From Bacteroidota bacterium (GTDB lineage: Bacteria; Bacteroidota; Bacteroidia; Chitinophagales; Chitinophagaceae): a DNA stretch of 64,000 nt. The stretch is taken from positions 6,161 through 70,160 of the forward strand of contig JAEWBT010000136.1 of NCBI GenBank assembly GCA_023391015.1, written 5' to 3'. The position numbers and the translations under genes are program-made. A model generated the notes under the pieces. The model saw only the letters and a program-made list of their open reading frames with translations, was not told the DNA's origin and made no database searches. Of this stretch, positions 53,581 through 62,192 are shown piece after piece (the stretch's first letter is position 1; each line of letters starts with the position of its first letter).

Positions 53581-53654
53581 TTTTGTCATTCCTGGAGGGA
53601 ATCTGCGCAGATGAACTACGTTGCTGCTTCGCGGTCCCTTCGGGAATGACAAAA
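53581..53654. repeat. TTTTGTCATTCC inverted repeat element
   Basis: TTTTGTCATTCC (53581-53592) is repeated inverted as GGAATGACAAAA (53643-53654), with a noncoding centre. Its ends match the family at 47145 and 57143. The rest of the 364-bp gap up to 53896 holds one TTCCGGAA (53536) and no convincing gene. Confidence 0.85.
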
Positions 53655-53896
53655 GTTGCTTGGCGCATTAGGGTTGATGAGGAACGGTTTCCCTTTCCCA
53701 CGCCGGCAACAACACGCTAAAAATCTTCTGAAGTACGCCATTGTCATAGAACCGCTGAATGGTTCCCTCCGAATACGAAAAAGCTGACCTTGGCGCGAGG
53801 GTCAGCGCAACGGCCCTTGTTGCCAGTCAGAGACTGGCTTCTCAGATACACACGGGAGCCGCTTCGCGAACTCCCGCGCGAGGAAACGACAGTCAA

Positions 53897-55159
53897 TCAG
53901 CCCAAAATCCCCGCAATGCTCGCGCTCAGATACGAGGCCAGGGTGCCGCAGAAAAGCGCTTTCAATCCCAGCTTGGCCAGGTCGGCACGGCGCTCGGGGG
54001 CCAGCGCGCCAATACCGCCGATTTGCATCCCGACGGAAGAGAAATTGGCAAAGCCGCAAATGGCAATCTGCGTAATCAACATGCCTTTTTGGGTGGTGAT
54101 GGGAACGGCGTTGCTCGTGAGGTTCTTAAACGCCACAAACTCGTTGATGGTGAGTTTTTGCCCTAATAAAGTCGCTGCGTTGTTCACGTCCTCCAGCGGA
54201 ATGCCCATCGCCCAGGCAAACGGGAAAAACAGTTTGGAGAAGATAAAATCCAGCGACAACGCACCCGCGCCTTCGGTTGGCATTCCAAACAATCCGCCCA
54301 AAGCGCCCAGCCCGAAGTTCAGCAAGGCAATCAGCGCGATAAAACCAATCAGCATGGCAATCACGTTCATGGCGATTTTCCAGCCGTCGGCGGCGCCGTG
54401 CGAGATGGCGTCAATGAGGTTGGCGTAGCCGCTTTTTACCTCCAGCTTCACCGTGCCCATCGTCTGCGACGCTTCGGTTTCCGGAAACACGATTTTGGAA
54501 ATCACCAACGCGCCCGGTGCGGCCATCAGCGAGGCGGCAATAAGGTAATCGGCCCGCGCGCCCATGCTTACGTACACAATCAAAATGCCGCCCGCAATGC
54601 AGGCCAGCGAGCCGGTCATGGACGCCAGCAACTCGCTGCGCGTCATGCCTTTCAGGTACGGGCGAATCATCACCTGTGCTTCCACCTGCCCCACAAACGC
54701 GCTCGCGACGTTGCTCAGGGCCTCGGCACCAGACACACGCATGATGAAATTCATGGCCTTCGCAACGATGGAAACAATGAATTGCATCACTCTTAAATAA
54801 TAGAGGATGGCCACCAGAATGCACACCAGAATAATGGTCGCCGTGATGTTGAACGCAAACACAAAACCGCCCGGCGCGGCAAAATCCTGGGGAGCGCCCC
54901 CGCCGCCAACGGTGGCAATGCCGCCATACACAAACGCCGCGCCCTGTTTGGCAAATTCTTCAATTTTACCCATGCCGCGACCTACCGATTGAAAGGCCGC
55001 ATTCACCGCCGGTACCCGCAGCACCAAAAGGGCGATGACCAGTTGCAGTCCCAGGCCGCTGAGCACCAGCCGCAGGTTGATTCTTTTGCGGTTGTTGGAT
55101 GCCAGGAAAGCCAGGCCGAGGATAAGAAAGACGCCGATAAGGCCGCCAAAACGCTGCAT
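53897..55159 (-). CDS. Concentrative nucleoside transporter (NupC/CNT family)
   Basis: This is a 420-residue inner-membrane symporter that imports nucleosides with Na+ or H+. It begins with MQRFGGLIGVFLILGLAFLAS. It contains AFVYGGIATVGGGG, then ILVCILVAILYYLRVMQFIV, the Nucleos_tra2 region ISKIVFPETEAS, the gate segment LACIAGGILIVYVSMGA, and the C-terminal GFANFSSVGMQIGGIGALAPERR. About eight to ten hydrophobic segments are visible. Length and motif order match bacterial CNTs. It is divergent from the PDH E2 gene, with which it shares a short promoter region. Confidence 0.93.
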   Translation of the reverse strand: MQRFGGLIGVFLILGLAFLASNNRKRINLRLVLSGLGLQLVIALLVLRVPAVNAAFQSVGRGMGKIEEFAKQGAAFVYGGIATVGGGGAPQDFAAPGGFVFAFNITATIILVCILVAILYYLRVMQFIVSIVAKAMNFIMRVSGAEALSNVASAFVGQVEAQVMIRPYLKGMTRSELLASMTGSLACIAGGILIVYVSMGARADYLIAASLMAAPGALVISKIVFPETEASQTMGTVKLEVKSGYANLIDAISHGAADGWKIAMNVIAMLIGFIALIALLNFGLGALGGLFGMPTEGAGALSLDFIFSKLFFPFAWAMGIPLEDVNNAATLLGQKLTINEFVAFKNLTSNAVPITTQKGMLITQIAICGFANFSSVGMQIGGIGALAPERRADLAKLGLKALFCGTLASYLSASIAGILG

Positions 55160-55227
55160 GCGATATATTTTTCTGAGGGCGTGAAGTTAATCCTGCAAAC
55201 GGCGTTCGGAAAAGGGTAGGGAAGTCT

Positions 55228-55235
55228 TACTTTTG
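55228..55235 (+). promoter_or_regulatory. -7 box (TACTTTTG) of the PDH E2 gene
   Basis: An exact TAnnTTTG match 47 bp before ATG 55283, leaving a short leader. Confidence 0.45.
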
Positions 55236-55282
55236 AGCCGCTGAAAAATTTCCCTAAATAAAAGGCTTAGACTTTCCGGATT

Positions 55283-57022
55283 ATGGCTGAAGCGATTCGT
55301 ATGCCCCTGCTCTCCGACACCATGAAGGAGGGCGTTATTGCTGCCTGGCACAAACAGGTAGGCGACACTATCAAAGCGGATGATGTGATTGCAGACGTGG
55401 AAACCGACAAGGCGACCATGGAGGTAATGCCCTACGTGGACGGCACGCTGCTTTACATCTGCCCGGATAAGGCGATTCCGGTCAACGGTATCATGGCCAT
55501 TATCGGCAAGAAAGGCGAAGATTTTAAAAGTCTGCTCGAAGGGGAAAACAGCGCTGCGCCCAAAGCAGAAGCAAAATCGGAAACAGCCAAAGAAGCTGCG
55601 GTGGACAATCCCGCCAACGAAGTGGAAAAATCGCCTGCCGGCAAAAAAGAAAACACCACCGGCGAGGTAGCCAACGGCAATGTGAGCAACGAAAACGTGG
55701 TGAATATTGAAGCTGAAATCCCCAAAGACGTAACGGTGGTGCGGATGCCTTTGCTTTCCGACACGATGAAGGAAGGCAAAATCGTGGCTTGGCATAAAAA
55801 AGAAGGCGACGAAGTGAAAGCCGACGACGCGCTGGCCGATGTGGAAACCGACAAAGCCACGATGGAAGTAATGGGCTATGCCGACGGTACGCTGCTGCAC
55901 GTGGGCGTGCCGGAAGGCGAGGCCGCTAAGGTCAACGATATTATCGCTATCATCGGCCCGAAAGGAACGGATATTTCCGGAATTTTGGCCGCGCCGGAGG
56001 CAAAGGAGATCACCGCCAACGAAGCACCTAAAGGAGAGGCTGCCGCACCGGCTCCGGAAGCAAAATCAAATCCAACTCCGGAAAAAGCTGCCCCGCAGGC
56101 AGATGAGAAAGAAAGTAAAACCGACGACGGTAGCCGCGTGAAAATCTCGCCGCTGGCCCGCCGCCTGGCCGAAGAAAAAGGCATTGACCTCCACGACCTG
56201 AAAGGAAGCGGCGACAATGGCCGCATCATCAAGCGCGACGTGGACGAGTACAAGCCCAAAGAAGCGCCGAAAACCACCGCTGCCGGTGGCGAAATTTCCG
56301 GAAAACCAGCTGTTACACAAGTGCCGCAAGGCTTTGAAGAAAGCTACACCGACGTGCCCAACTCGCAGATGCGCAACATTATTGCCGCCCGCCTGAGTGA
56401 AAGCAAATTCAGCGCGCCGCATTTTTACCTGCGCATCTCGGTGGTGATGGACGAGGCGATGAAAGCCCGCGAAGGCTGGAACAAAATTTCGCCGGTTAAA
56501 ATCTCCTTTAACGACCTCACCATTAAAGCCGTGGCGATGGCATTGCGCCAGAATCCGGACGTGAACGTGTCGTGGATGGGGGATAAAATCCGCCGCTACA
56601 ACCACATCAACGTCGGCACAGCGGTGGCCACTGACGGCGGTGGACTGGTGGTGCCGGTCGTTCGGTTTGCCGATAAAAAATCGCTTTCCGAGATTGCCGC
56701 TTCCACGAAAGAACTGATTGGCAAGGTGCGCGACAAGAAAATCCAACCCGCTGATTATTCCGGAAACACGTTCACGATTTCCAACCTCGGCATGATGGAT
56801 ATTGATGAATTTACCGCCATCATCAACCCGCCGGATGCCTGCATTCTGGCCGTGGGCAAGATCGCCGAAACGCCGGTGGTGGAAAACGGAGAAATCGTTG
56901 TCCGCAACGTGATGAAACTGACCCTGAGCTGCGACCACCGCGCGGTAGACGGCGCTGTTGGGGCGAAATTCCTGCAATCGCTGAAAGGCTTCTTGGAAGC
57001 GCCGGTTACAATGCTGGTATAA
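55283..57022 (+). CDS. Pyruvate dehydrogenase E2 (dihydrolipoamide acetyltransferase)
   Basis: This 579-residue core subunit transfers acetyl groups from E1 to CoA. It has two lipoyl domains, each with the lipoylation motif ETDKATMEV (lysines at about residues 41 and 190), separated by Ala/Pro/Glu-rich linkers. The E1/E3-binding domain is at about 286-325 (ISPLARRLAEEKGIDLHDL). The C-terminal catalytic domain ends in LTLSCDHRAVDGAVGAKFLQ with the active-site histidine. Two lipoyl domains are normal for some bacteria and mitochondria. No E1 or E3 gene lies in the window, so the complex is encoded elsewhere. Three TTCCGGAA copies fall inside. Confidence 0.93.
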   Translation: MAEAIRMPLLSDTMKEGVIAAWHKQVGDTIKADDVIADVETDKATMEVMPYVDGTLLYICPDKAIPVNGIMAIIGKKGEDFKSLLEGENSAAPKAEAKSETAKEAAVDNPANEVEKSPAGKKENTTGEVANGNVSNENVVNIEAEIPKDVTVVRMPLLSDTMKEGKIVAWHKKEGDEVKADDALADVETDKATMEVMGYADGTLLHVGVPEGEAAKVNDIIAIIGPKGTDISGILAAPEAKEITANEAPKGEAAAPAPEAKSNPTPEKAAPQADEKESKTDDGSRVKISPLARRLAEEKGIDLHDLKGSGDNGRIIKRDVDEYKPKEAPKTTAAGGEISGKPAVTQVPQGFEESYTDVPNSQMRNIIAARLSESKFSAPHFYLRISVVMDEAMKAREGWNKISPVKISFNDLTIKAVAMALRQNPDVNVSWMGDKIRRYNHINVGTAVATDGGGLVVPVVRFADKKSLSEIAASTKELIGKVRDKKIQPADYSGNTFTISNLGMMDIDEFTAIINPPDACILAVGKIAETPVVENGEIVVRNVMKLTLSCDHRAVDGAVGAKFLQSLKGFLEAPVTMLV

Positions 57023-57040
57023 GCCTTTTCTAATAGAACT

Positions 57041-57081
57041 AAAAACGCCTGTCGGGAATGATTTCTGGCAGGCGTTTTTGT
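57041..57081 (+). terminator. Terminator of the E2 gene
   Basis: AAAAACGCCTG pairs with CAGGCGTTTTT, followed by TTTTT. Confidence 0.85.
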
Positions 57082-57142
57082 TTTTCAAGTTTTGGGGATT
57101 TTGAAAGGTCAGTGAAACTATTTTTTAGGGTTGGGCTTCTTG

Positions 57143-57216
57143 TTTTGTCATTCCGCCCAAAGGGCGGAATCTTAAAGGCTATTCCTGCGACCCTGCCTTT
57201 CGGCAGGGTGACAAAA
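57143..57216. repeat. TTTTGTCA inverted repeat element
   Basis: TTTTGTCA (57143-57150) is matched by TGACAAAA (57209-57216). Inside, TTCCGCCCAAAGGGCGGAA and CCCTGCCTTTCGGCAGGG form two hairpins. It belongs with the elements at 47145 and 53581 and lies in the 358-bp noncoding gap before xerD. Confidence 0.82.
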
Positions 57217-57343
57217 AAGAAGAACAACAATTGATCCCTGTTAGGGAGAGCGCTTTTTATAGAACCAAGGAGACATCCATTGAATTAGCTGTTTCGTACG
57301 AGTTGCTGTAAATAAACATTTCGGCTTCGCGGGCGCTAACCGG

Positions 57344-57351
57344 TATTTTTG
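57344..57351 (+). promoter_or_regulatory. -7 box of xerD (TATTTTTG)
   Basis: An exact TAnnTTTG match 29 bp before ATG 57381. Confidence 0.45.
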
Positions 57352-57380
57352 CAGCCGTATCAAAGAACCTTTTGCGGCGC

Positions 57381-58328
57381 ATGGATTTGACTTCTCCCTG
57401 GCATTCCTACATCAAAAGTTTCCGGGAATATCTGGAACTGGAACGCTCGCTTTCCGGAAATACGCTGGATGCCTACGCCCGCGACGTGACCCTTCTGGAA
57501 GAATTCATGGCCGAGAAATTTCCGGGCCGGCCGTTCTACGCCATCAACATCGAAATCCTGCGGCAGTTTCTGGCTTCGTTTGCAAGCAAGGAAGAAGAAC
57601 TGGCCGTTACTACCCAGGCGCGCATCGTGAGCGGCATCAAAGCATTTTTCCGGTTTCTGCTGCTGGAAGAAGAAATTACCGTGGACCCGACCGAGCTTTT
57701 GGAAGCCCCCAAAAAACAGTTTTCGCTGCCCGAAGTGCTCACGCTCGACGAAGTCACCCAACTGATGGAAGGCGGCACAGACCCCACCACCGACGAAGGC
57801 ATCCGCAACCGCGCCCTGCTGGAAACGCTCTACAGCTGCGGGCTGCGCGCTACAGAAGTCACCCGGCTGCAACGCTCGCTCTATTACCCCGAACTGGGCA
57901 TGCTGCGCGTGGTGGGGAAGGGCGATAAAGAACGCCTTGTGCCGGTGGGCGCGACGGCGGTGAAATATATTGCTATTTATTTGGACAACGTGCGCAACCG
58001 GATGAACATCCGCCCGGATTCGGTGGACACGCTGTTTCTGAACCGGCGCGGGGCAGGCATGACGCGGATGACGGTTTTCAACATCGTGAAAGATGCTGCA
58101 CTCCGCGCGGGATTGCGCCAGACCATTCACCCCCACACGCTGCGCCATTCGTTTGCCACGCACCTGGTAGAAGCCGGTGCCGACCTGCGCGCCGTTCAGA
58201 TGCTGCTGGGCCATGCCAGCATCACCACCACCGAACTCTACACCCACCTCGACAGCCGTTTCCTGCGCCAAACCATGGAACGCTTTCACCCGCGCTTTGA
58301 CCAGAAAACTACCACGGTAAAAGAATAG
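57381..58328 (+). CDS. xerD: Tyrosine recombinase XerD
   Basis: This is a 315-residue site-specific recombinase that resolves chromosome dimers at dif together with XerC. The N-terminal SAM-like domain (about 1-90) is typical, with YLELERSLSGNTLDAYARD. The catalytic residues of tyrosine recombinases are all visible: the arginine in SCGLRATEV, the lysine in VVGKGDKERLVP, HPHTLRHSFATHL with the H-x-x-R pair, HASITTTELYTHL with the next histidine, and the tyrosine nucleophile. The TELYTHLD end is XerD-like. No integrase-type neighbour or att site was seen. ATG 57381 (MDLTSPWHS) follows the -7 box and is preferred over 57372. Confidence 0.93.
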   Translation: MDLTSPWHSYIKSFREYLELERSLSGNTLDAYARDVTLLEEFMAEKFPGRPFYAINIEILRQFLASFASKEEELAVTTQARIVSGIKAFFRFLLLEEEITVDPTELLEAPKKQFSLPEVLTLDEVTQLMEGGTDPTTDEGIRNRALLETLYSCGLRATEVTRLQRSLYYPELGMLRVVGKGDKERLVPVGATAVKYIAIYLDNVRNRMNIRPDSVDTLFLNRRGAGMTRMTVFNIVKDAALRAGLRQTIHPHTLRHSFATHLVEAGADLRAVQMLLGHASITTTELYTHLDSRFLRQTMERFHPRFDQKTTTVKE

Positions 58329-58474
58329 TTTTGCCCTTCCATTTCCGGAAATTCGTCCCCATTTTTCGGAAATCCAACCGTTGAAACAAGGCTTTCCGGT
58401 CCCTGGATTCTGGCTTTTGGTTCTTGAAGCCTGGATATTCTCTTTTGTCTTTAATATATCGTCTTTTGTCTCTA

Positions 58475-59815
58475 ATGAATCTTTCCCCGCTCACCGCTAT
58501 TTCCTCTATCGATGGTCGCTACCGTACCAAAGTTGCTGCGCTTGCGCCGTATTTTTCCGAATTCGGGCTTATCCGCTACCGCGTTTGGGTAGAAATTGAA
58601 TATTTCCTGGCCCTCGCCGAAGAAGGCATTTTCGCGCTTCCGGAAAGCCTGTCGCCCGAAGCGCTGCGCGATTTGTACCGGAATTTCTCGGAAGCCGACG
58701 CCGAAAAAATCAAGACGCTGGAGCGGACTACGAACCACGACGTGAAGGCGGTGGAGTATTTTTTAAAGGAAAAACTAACGGCGCTGGGCGGCGAAAACGT
58801 GCAGGAATGGGTGCATTTTGGCCTCACCTCGCAGGATGTGAACAACACGGCCAACCCGATGCTGTTTCGCGACGCGCTGGAAACCGTTTATTATCCGCAG
58901 TTGGAAAAGATTATTGCCACGCTGCACGCGCAAGCCCGCGACTGGTACGACATCCCGATGCTGGCGCGCACCCACGGGCAACCTGCTTCCCCCACGACGT
59001 TGGGTCGAGAGTGGGCCGTTTTTGCCGAGCGCCTGGAAGGGCAGCTGGAACTGCTGAAAGCCATTCCGCATCGTGCGAAATTCGGCGGCGCTACCGGTGG
59101 TTTCAACGCCCATACGGTTACGTTTCCGGAAAAGTCCTGGACGGATTTCGGGAACCGGTTTGTAAGCGAAAAATTAGGGCTTTCCCGGACGCAGCGCACC
59201 ACGCAGATTGAGCCCTACGACCACTTGGCCGCTCAACTGGACGCGCTAAAACGAATCAACACCATTTTGATTGACTTTGCCCGCGACGTGTGGAGCTACG
59301 TGATGCTGGAATATTTCAAGCAAAAGACCAAAGCGGGGGAAATTGGCTCTTCGGCCATGCCCCACAAGGTGAACCCGATTGATTTTGAAAACGCAGAGGG
59401 AAATCTGGGCATTGCCAATGCGCTGTATGAACATCTTTCCGGAAAACTGCCCGTCAGCCGCCTGCAGCGCGACCTCACCGACAGCACGGTGCTGCGCGTT
59501 CTGGGCATGCCGGTAGCGCATTCATACCTCTCCCTACTTTCGCTCCAAACCGGCTTGGGCAAACTGCTGCTGAATGAGGCCGAGCTGGACGCCGACCTGG
59601 AAGCCAACTGGGCCGTGGTGGCCGAGGCCATCCAAACGATTTTGCGCCGCGAAGCCTACCCGCAGCCCTACGAAGCGCTGAAAGAACTCACCCGTGGCAA
59701 GGGCGGCATCACCGCCGAAACCATGCGGGCGTTTATCGACGGTCTCCAAATTCCGGAAGGCATTAAGGAAGAATTGCGTGCGGTAACGCCGCAGCGGTAT
59801 GTGGGGCAGGTATAG
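58475..59815 (+). CDS. purB: Adenylosuccinate lyase
   Basis: PurB cleaves SAICAR and adenylosuccinate, releasing fumarate, in purine synthesis. The 446-residue chain begins with LSPLTAISSIDGRYRTKVAAL. It carries RTTNHDVKAVEYFLKEKL, FGLTSQDVNNTANP, MLARTHGQPASPTT, FGGATGGFNAH, and the fumarase/aspartase superfamily signature SSAMPHKVNPIDFENAEGN with the catalytic serine loop. The form with DGRYR and HGQPASPTT matches the E. coli type. ATG 58475 was chosen; the in-frame 58424 would lengthen the N-terminus with unrelated residues. The gene follows xerD by about 150 bp. Confidence 0.95.
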   Translation: MNLSPLTAISSIDGRYRTKVAALAPYFSEFGLIRYRVWVEIEYFLALAEEGIFALPESLSPEALRDLYRNFSEADAEKIKTLERTTNHDVKAVEYFLKEKLTALGGENVQEWVHFGLTSQDVNNTANPMLFRDALETVYYPQLEKIIATLHAQARDWYDIPMLARTHGQPASPTTLGREWAVFAERLEGQLELLKAIPHRAKFGGATGGFNAHTVTFPEKSWTDFGNRFVSEKLGLSRTQRTTQIEPYDHLAAQLDALKRINTILIDFARDVWSYVMLEYFKQKTKAGEIGSSAMPHKVNPIDFENAEGNLGIANALYEHLSGKLPVSRLQRDLTDSTVLRVLGMPVAHSYLSLLSLQTGLGKLLLNEAELDADLEANWAVVAEAIQTILRREAYPQPYEALKELTRGKGGITAETMRAFIDGLQIPEGIKEELRAVTPQRYVGQV

Positions 59816-59950
59816 ATTGATAATTTCAAATAAAACAGCTCAAGGAATCATCTCTTTTAAAATTGCCCTGTGATATAGTCCACTACCTATGGGCTTTTTC
59901 AGAGAAATGCGCAACTTAATGTCTAATTTAGCTTGCTAAATGTAATATTT

Positions 59951-60487
59951 ATGCAGCATTTTATCAGAAAAAATTACGGCCTCTTTGTTGTTTTGTGCGG
60001 TTTAAGCTGTGTCGCAGTTACGGAAAGTTGTCGGAAAACGGCTGACCCAACTCTCTTAAATCCCAGCCCTGTCCAGGATTCGACACAACATCCGCAGGAT
60101 ACTACCCAAGCTCCACAAGACACTACCAAAAATCCACAAGACTCCATATTTGTACCCATTGCCTATCATTATAATGGGCAACTCACCCGCTTCTTACGTT
60201 TTCGTGACACCGATAATGTAATTAAAGAATTTCAGGACACCATTTTAGCTTCTGCCAGTTTATTGGTTGAAGCCGATAGTATCACGGCCACAGTTGACAG
60301 CATGACACAAGTGCTGTATAAAATTAAAGGAAACACGCCCGGTTCTTACGTCATTTATCCGTGTTGTCGACCCAATCGTACGGTGATAATCACTGCTAAT
60401 TATGATTCTCTAAAGGTTTTTTACTCCGTAACCGATGGAGGGGGCGGTCCTTATCTTTTTAATGAAAAATTTGTTGGAAAGAAATAG
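59951..60487 (+). CDS. Hypothetical lipoprotein with PQDTT heptapeptide linker
   Basis: This is a 178-residue protein from ATG 59951. The N-terminus (MQHFIRKNYGLFVVLCGLSC) is hydrophobic, followed by VAVTESCRKTADP, with a cysteine that may be lipidated; the lipobox is imperfect. Next comes a linker with heptad repeats (PQDTT at least twice), then a small domain with FLRFRDTDNVIKEFQ, two adjacent cysteines (YPCCRPN) and the end NEKFVGKK. I recognise no family. The gene is A+T-rich compared with purB. It stands alone with a terminator after it. Confidence 0.7.
   Translation: MQHFIRKNYGLFVVLCGLSCVAVTESCRKTADPTLLNPSPVQDSTQHPQDTTQAPQDTTKNPQDSIFVPIAYHYNGQLTRFLRFRDTDNVIKEFQDTILASASLLVEADSITATVDSMTQVLYKIKGNTPGSYVIYPCCRPNRTVIITANYDSLKVFYSVTDGGGGPYLFNEKFVGKK
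60065..60148 (+). repeat. 21-bp coding repeat in the lipoprotein linker
   Basis: Four imperfect 21-bp units (60065, 60086, 60107, 60128) encode PVQDST, HPQDTT, APQDTT and NPQDSI-type heptapeptides. The period equals that of the noncoding arrays, but here protein repetition explains it. Confidence 0.75.
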
Positions 60488-60497
60488 ATGTTTCACC

Positions 60498-60541
60498 CAA
60501 AAACACCCGTCAAGTCTTCAAAAACCTGACGGGTGTTTTTC
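60498..60541. terminator. Terminator with CCCGTCA/TGACGGG stem
   Basis: AAACACCCGTCAAG pairs with CTGACGGGTGTTTTT apart from one mismatch. It lies between converging genes and resembles the hairpin at 19695. Confidence 0.82.
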
Positions 60542-60560
60542 AATTTTCCGGAAATAACGC

Positions 60561-61613
60561 CTACTTCCCCGCCACCAAATAATTACACAACTTATACAGC
60601 ACCCGCGCGCCTACAATCGCGTCGATGCCTTCGCTGTGCTCGCCGCAGGAAACCTCGTTGAGGTCAAAGCCAATGATCTCGCGGCCGCTTTCCACCACGC
60701 GCTTAAAGAGGTAGTAAATCTGCTCTACCTCAAAGCCGCCCGGCACTGGCGTTCCGGTATTGGGGCACAGCTTCGGGTCCAGCCCGTCGATGTCGAAAGA
60801 AATATACACTTTTTGGGGCAGCGCCGCCACGATGTCGTCGCAGACCTGCTTCCACGTCTGCCCATCAAAAAAGCGTTCCTTAATGGCCTGGTCGGTAAAC
60901 ATCGCCACGCGGTCGCCCTGCGATTGGGCGTATTCCACCTCCTCGTCGCAGTAATCGCGGATGCCTACCTGCACGAGCTTGTTCACCTGCGGCACCTCTT
61001 CCAGCACGTTGTACATAATAGAGGCGTGGCTGTAGGTAAAGCCTTCGTAGGCGTTGCGCAGGTCGGCGTGGGCATCAATCTGCAGAATGCCGAACCCGTC
61101 GGGGTGCATTTCGCCCAGGGCATGAATAAAGCCGAGTGGGGTGCTGTGGTCGCCGCCCAGAAGACCTACTTTTTTGCCTTCTTTCAGTTGGGTGAGGGTC
61201 ATCTCGCGCACCCAGTCGCGCACCATCTTGCCGCCTTTGTTGATTTCTTTGAGGCGCTCGGAAAGCTGTTCGTTTTCGGCCACAATGCCGCCATCGCCCA
61301 GGTGCGAGATAATCAGCTCGGCGCATTGCCGCAGGTAATCGCTTTTTTTCCGGATGTTTTTATCTACCGGCAGCATATAAAATCCTTTCTGCCAGCCGTT
61401 GGTTACGTCGGCGTCGTAAAGGTCAATCTGCAACGAAGATTCAAAGATGTGTTCCGGGCCGCGCGCCGTGCCGGGCCGGTACGAAACGGTAACCTCCCAC
61501 GGCACGGGAAGCAGCACTACTGCCGCGTTATCCTCACTAAAAGGAAGTCCAAAAATATTATTGTTTTTCAACCCTACGGAATTCGGGTCGAACGTCGAAA
61601 GGTCAACAGCCAT
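60561..61613 (-). CDS. Ureohydrolase (agmatinase/arginase family)
   Basis: This is a 350-residue binuclear-manganese hydrolase of guanidino or formimino compounds. The metal-binding motifs are GLLGGDHSTPLGFIHALG, LQIDAHADLRNAYEG and ISFDIDGLDPKLCPNTG, with SHASIMYNVLEE between. The N-terminal region (VPWEVTVSYRPGTARGPEHI) matches the agmatinase group more than arginase. About 40 extra residues lie between the N-terminal and metal regions (KGFYMLPVDKNIRKKSDYL...), as in many Bacteroidota agmatinase-like proteins. Agmatine or a related compound is the likely substrate, but this cannot be proven here. Confidence 0.88.
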   Translation of the reverse strand: MAVDLSTFDPNSVGLKNNNIFGLPFSEDNAAVVLLPVPWEVTVSYRPGTARGPEHIFESSLQIDLYDADVTNGWQKGFYMLPVDKNIRKKSDYLRQCAELIISHLGDGGIVAENEQLSERLKEINKGGKMVRDWVREMTLTQLKEGKKVGLLGGDHSTPLGFIHALGEMHPDGFGILQIDAHADLRNAYEGFTYSHASIMYNVLEEVPQVNKLVQVGIRDYCDEEVEYAQSQGDRVAMFTDQAIKERFFDGQTWKQVCDDIVAALPQKVYISFDIDGLDPKLCPNTGTPVPGGFEVEQIYYLFKRVVESGREIIGFDLNEVSCGEHSEGIDAIVGARVLYKLCNYLVAGK

Positions 61614-61644
61614 GTCTTTATTCTGAGAAGCGTTAAAAGCGCCG

Positions 61645-61652
61645 CAAAATTA
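61645..61652 (-). promoter_or_regulatory. -7 box of the ureohydrolase gene (TAATTTTG)
   Basis: The minus strand reads TAATTTTG 31 bp before ATG 61613. Confidence 0.45.
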
Positions 61653-61683
61653 CGCCCATTGGCCTTTCCTCAACGCCCTTTCA

Positions 61684-61691
61684 TACCTTTG
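61684..61691 (+). promoter_or_regulatory. -7 box of ccmE (TACCTTTG)
   Basis: An exact TAnnTTTG match 52 bp before ATG 61744. One TTCCGGAA copy (61706) lies in the leader, between promoter and gene. Confidence 0.5.
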
Positions 61692-61743
61692 CGAAAAGCG
61701 AAAATTTCCGGAAATTTCCTTCACGGAAGCCCCCTTTTTGGAC

Positions 61744-62148
61744 ATGAAAAAGACCCACATCGTTTTGTTGCTTGTAATGGCCGCTGCCGTGGCCATCATC
61801 TTTGCCCGCTTCAGCGATTTTTCCACCTACGAAACCTTTGCCTCCGCCGCCCGCGAACCGCAAAAAGCTATTAAAGTCGTCGGTGTGCTGGACCGCTCCA
61901 AGCCGGTGGTCCACGACCCGAAAACCGACACCGAAAAATATACCTTCCACGTTACCGACAAAAAAGGCGAAACGCACGAAGTGGTGTATATCGGCTCTAA
62001 ATCGCTCTATGACATCGAAAAAAGCGAAAATATCGTGATGACCGGCAAGATGCAGGGCGAAACGTTTCATTGCTCCGACGTGCAGTTGAAATGCCCGTCG
62101 AAGTACAAAGACAAAGAACAACTCGCGGCCAACGGCGGCGTGATGTAA
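61744..62148 (+). CDS. ccmE: Cytochrome c maturation heme chaperone CcmE, CxxxY type
   Basis: CcmE carries heme from the CcmC/D side to the CcmF lyase in the periplasm. The 134-residue protein has an N-terminal membrane anchor (THIVLLLVMAAAVAIIFARF) and an OB-fold beta barrel with IKVVGVLDRSKPVVHD and VVYIGSKSLYDIEKSENIVM. In the usual family the heme is attached to a histidine in HDENY. Here that place reads KCPSKY, which fits the CxxxY motif known from archaeal and some bacterial CcmE forms. It is followed by the CcmF-like gene, consistent with a joint role. Confidence 0.88.
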   Translation: MKKTHIVLLLVMAAAVAIIFARFSDFSTYETFASAAREPQKAIKVVGVLDRSKPVVHDPKTDTEKYTFHVTDKKGETHEVVYIGSKSLYDIEKSENIVMTGKMQGETFHCSDVQLKCPSKYKDKEQLAANGGVM

Positions 62149-62167
62149 CAGACATTATTTTAAAGCG

Positions 62168-62192
62168 AAACGCACCGAAAGGTGCGTTTTTT
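62168..62192 (+). terminator. Terminator of ccmE
   Basis: AAACGCACC pairs with GGTGCGTTTTTT across GAAA. The next gene therefore has its own promoter; TAATTTCG at 62333-62340 is a near match. Confidence 0.8.

Noticed and set aside
53668..53826. Minus-strand 53-codon open stretch ending in LLPAWERETVPHQP
   Set aside because: It has no start codon and no recognisable domain. It could be the remnant of a gene tail, but it is too short to support.
57381..58328. xerD as integrase of a mobile element
   Set aside because: Motifs and length fit housekeeping XerD; no direct repeats, tRNA or cargo genes adjoin it.
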